Below, piece after piece: positions 5,174-5,694 of a stretch of 5,694 nt of DNA. The notes below the pieces were generated by a model. That model saw only the letters and a list, made by a program, of their open reading frames with translations. It did no database searches and was not told where the DNA came from. Positions within the stretch are counted from its first letter, which is position 1. Every line of letters begins with the position of its first letter. Both the position numbers and the translations under genes were made by a program. The DNA comes from Pseudomonadota bacterium (lineage in GTDB: Bacteria > Pseudomonadota > Gammaproteobacteria > Pseudomonadales > Oleiphilaceae): positions 1-5,694 of the forward strand of contig JAEZAA010000148.1 in NCBI GenBank assembly GCA_023430625.1. Direction: 5' to 3'.

Positions 5174-5694
5174 ATGTACCGTGTGAAGGAAATGTTCTAC
5201 ACCCTGCAGGGCGAAGGCGCCCAGGCGGGGCGCCCCGCCGTGTTCTGCCGCTTCAGCAAATGCAATCTCTGGACGGGCCGGGAAAAAGACCGGGCCACGG
5301 CGGTGTGCAATTTCTGCGATACGGATTTCGTCGGCACCGATGGCCAGAATGGCGGCCGTTTTGCCGATGCCGAGAGTCTGGCCCGGCGAATCGCCGAATT
5401 CTGGCCCGATTTCTCCCAAGGACGACCATTCGTGGTCTGTACCGGCGGCGAGCCCTTATTGCAGTTGGATGAACCGCTGATTGCGGCCTTGCATGAGAAG
5501 GGCTTTGAAGTCGCAGTGGAGACCAACGGCACCTTGCCCGCGCCCGCCGGTATCGACTGGCTCTGTGTCAGTCCCAAGGCGGATGCACCGGTGGTGATCA
5601 GCCGCTGTAACGAGCTCAAGCTGGTGTATCCGCAGCCGTTGGCGTTACCGGAACGTTTCGCCCAGATCGACGCGCAGCATTATTTCCTGTCGCC
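5174..5694 (+). CDS. queE: 7-carboxy-7-deazaguanine synthase QueE (3' end outside window)
   Basis: QueE is a radical-SAM enzyme that rearranges 6-carboxy-5,6,7,8-tetrahydropterin (CPH4) into 7-carboxy-7-deazaguanine, the substrate of QueC. The frame starts at ATG 5174 and stays open to the window edge, showing 173 full codons, probably around four fifths of the usual length. The N-terminal MYRVKEMFYTLQGEG block is characteristic of the family. The iron-sulfur cluster cysteines are C30, C45 and C48, a CX14CX2C spacing in place of the common radical-SAM CX3CX2C; this variant is known for QueE of many beta- and gammaproteobacteria. TGGEP at 90-94 is the SAM-binding motif, and VETNGT and CVSPKAD are further family segments. 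In E. coli QueE also affects cell division under PhoQ/PhoP stress; whether that applies here is unknown. No frameshift is seen in the visible part. Confidence 0.96.
   Translation, partial: MYRVKEMFYTLQGEGAQAGRPAVFCRFSKCNLWTGREKDRATAVCNFCDTDFVGTDGQNGGRFADAESLARRIAEFWPDFSQGRPFVVCTGGEPLLQLDEPLIAALHEKGFEVAVETNGTLPAPAGIDWLCVSPKADAPVVISRCNELKLVYPQPLALPERFAQIDAQHYFLS

Noticed and set aside
1649..5419. A 1,256-codon open frame on the minus strand, antisense to the kinase, queC and the start of queE.
   Set aside because: All three sense genes are in the same forward frame, and this antisense frame is in exact codon register with them. It stays open only because the sense codons TTA, CTA and TCA are avoided; it ends at the CTA codon of kinase residue 62. 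The product shows no domain, and the sense proteins have full catalytic motifs.

Overview
The window looks like a piece of a GC-rich proteobacterial chromosome, most likely gammaproteobacterial. The evidence is the CX14CX2C form of QueE, a NodD/NahR-like LysR regulator, a six-helix membrane sensor hybrid kinase and strong avoidance of TTA, CTA and TCA codons over long stretches. The genus cannot be read from this sequence. No insertion sequence, phage gene, CRISPR array, tRNA or rRNA is visible.

Layout: (1) Bases 2-430 (+) hold the C-terminal part of a LysR-type regulator whose DNA-binding half lies upstream of the window. (2) Bases 427-1011 (-) encode a DEDDh-family 3'-5' exonuclease. Its stop codon overlaps that of the regulator in a CTAG, and a 6-bp perfect hairpin sits just beside the junction. 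(3) Bases 1012-1465 form a 454-bp non-coding region between the divergent exonuclease and kinase genes. It is the most information-rich non-coding part of the window. It holds an extended -10 element, a CRP-like 20-bp palindrome, and three 13-bp tandem repeats directly before the kinase start. (4) Bases 1466-4348 (+) encode a 960-residue hybrid sensor histidine kinase: about six membrane helices, three PAS domains, HisKA, HATPase and a C-terminal receiver. (5) Bases 4445-5146 (+) encode QueC. (6) From base 5174 to the window end (+) is QueE, cut by the window edge.

How the genes work together: queC and queE are 27 bp apart and very probably co-transcribed. They perform consecutive steps (CPH4 to CDG to preQ0) in 7-deazaguanine/queuosine tRNA-modification biosynthesis. 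The hybrid kinase has no obvious partner regulator or HPt protein in the window, so its phosphorelay must continue elsewhere. A separate promoter candidate before queC suggests the que genes can be transcribed independently of the kinase.

I found no clearly undescribed multi-gene system. The best leads are regulatory: the repeats (each with an ANGGA core and a GATC) and the CRP-like palindrome in the kinase leader, and a possible hairpin over the queC ribosome binding site. All are sequence-based hypotheses.
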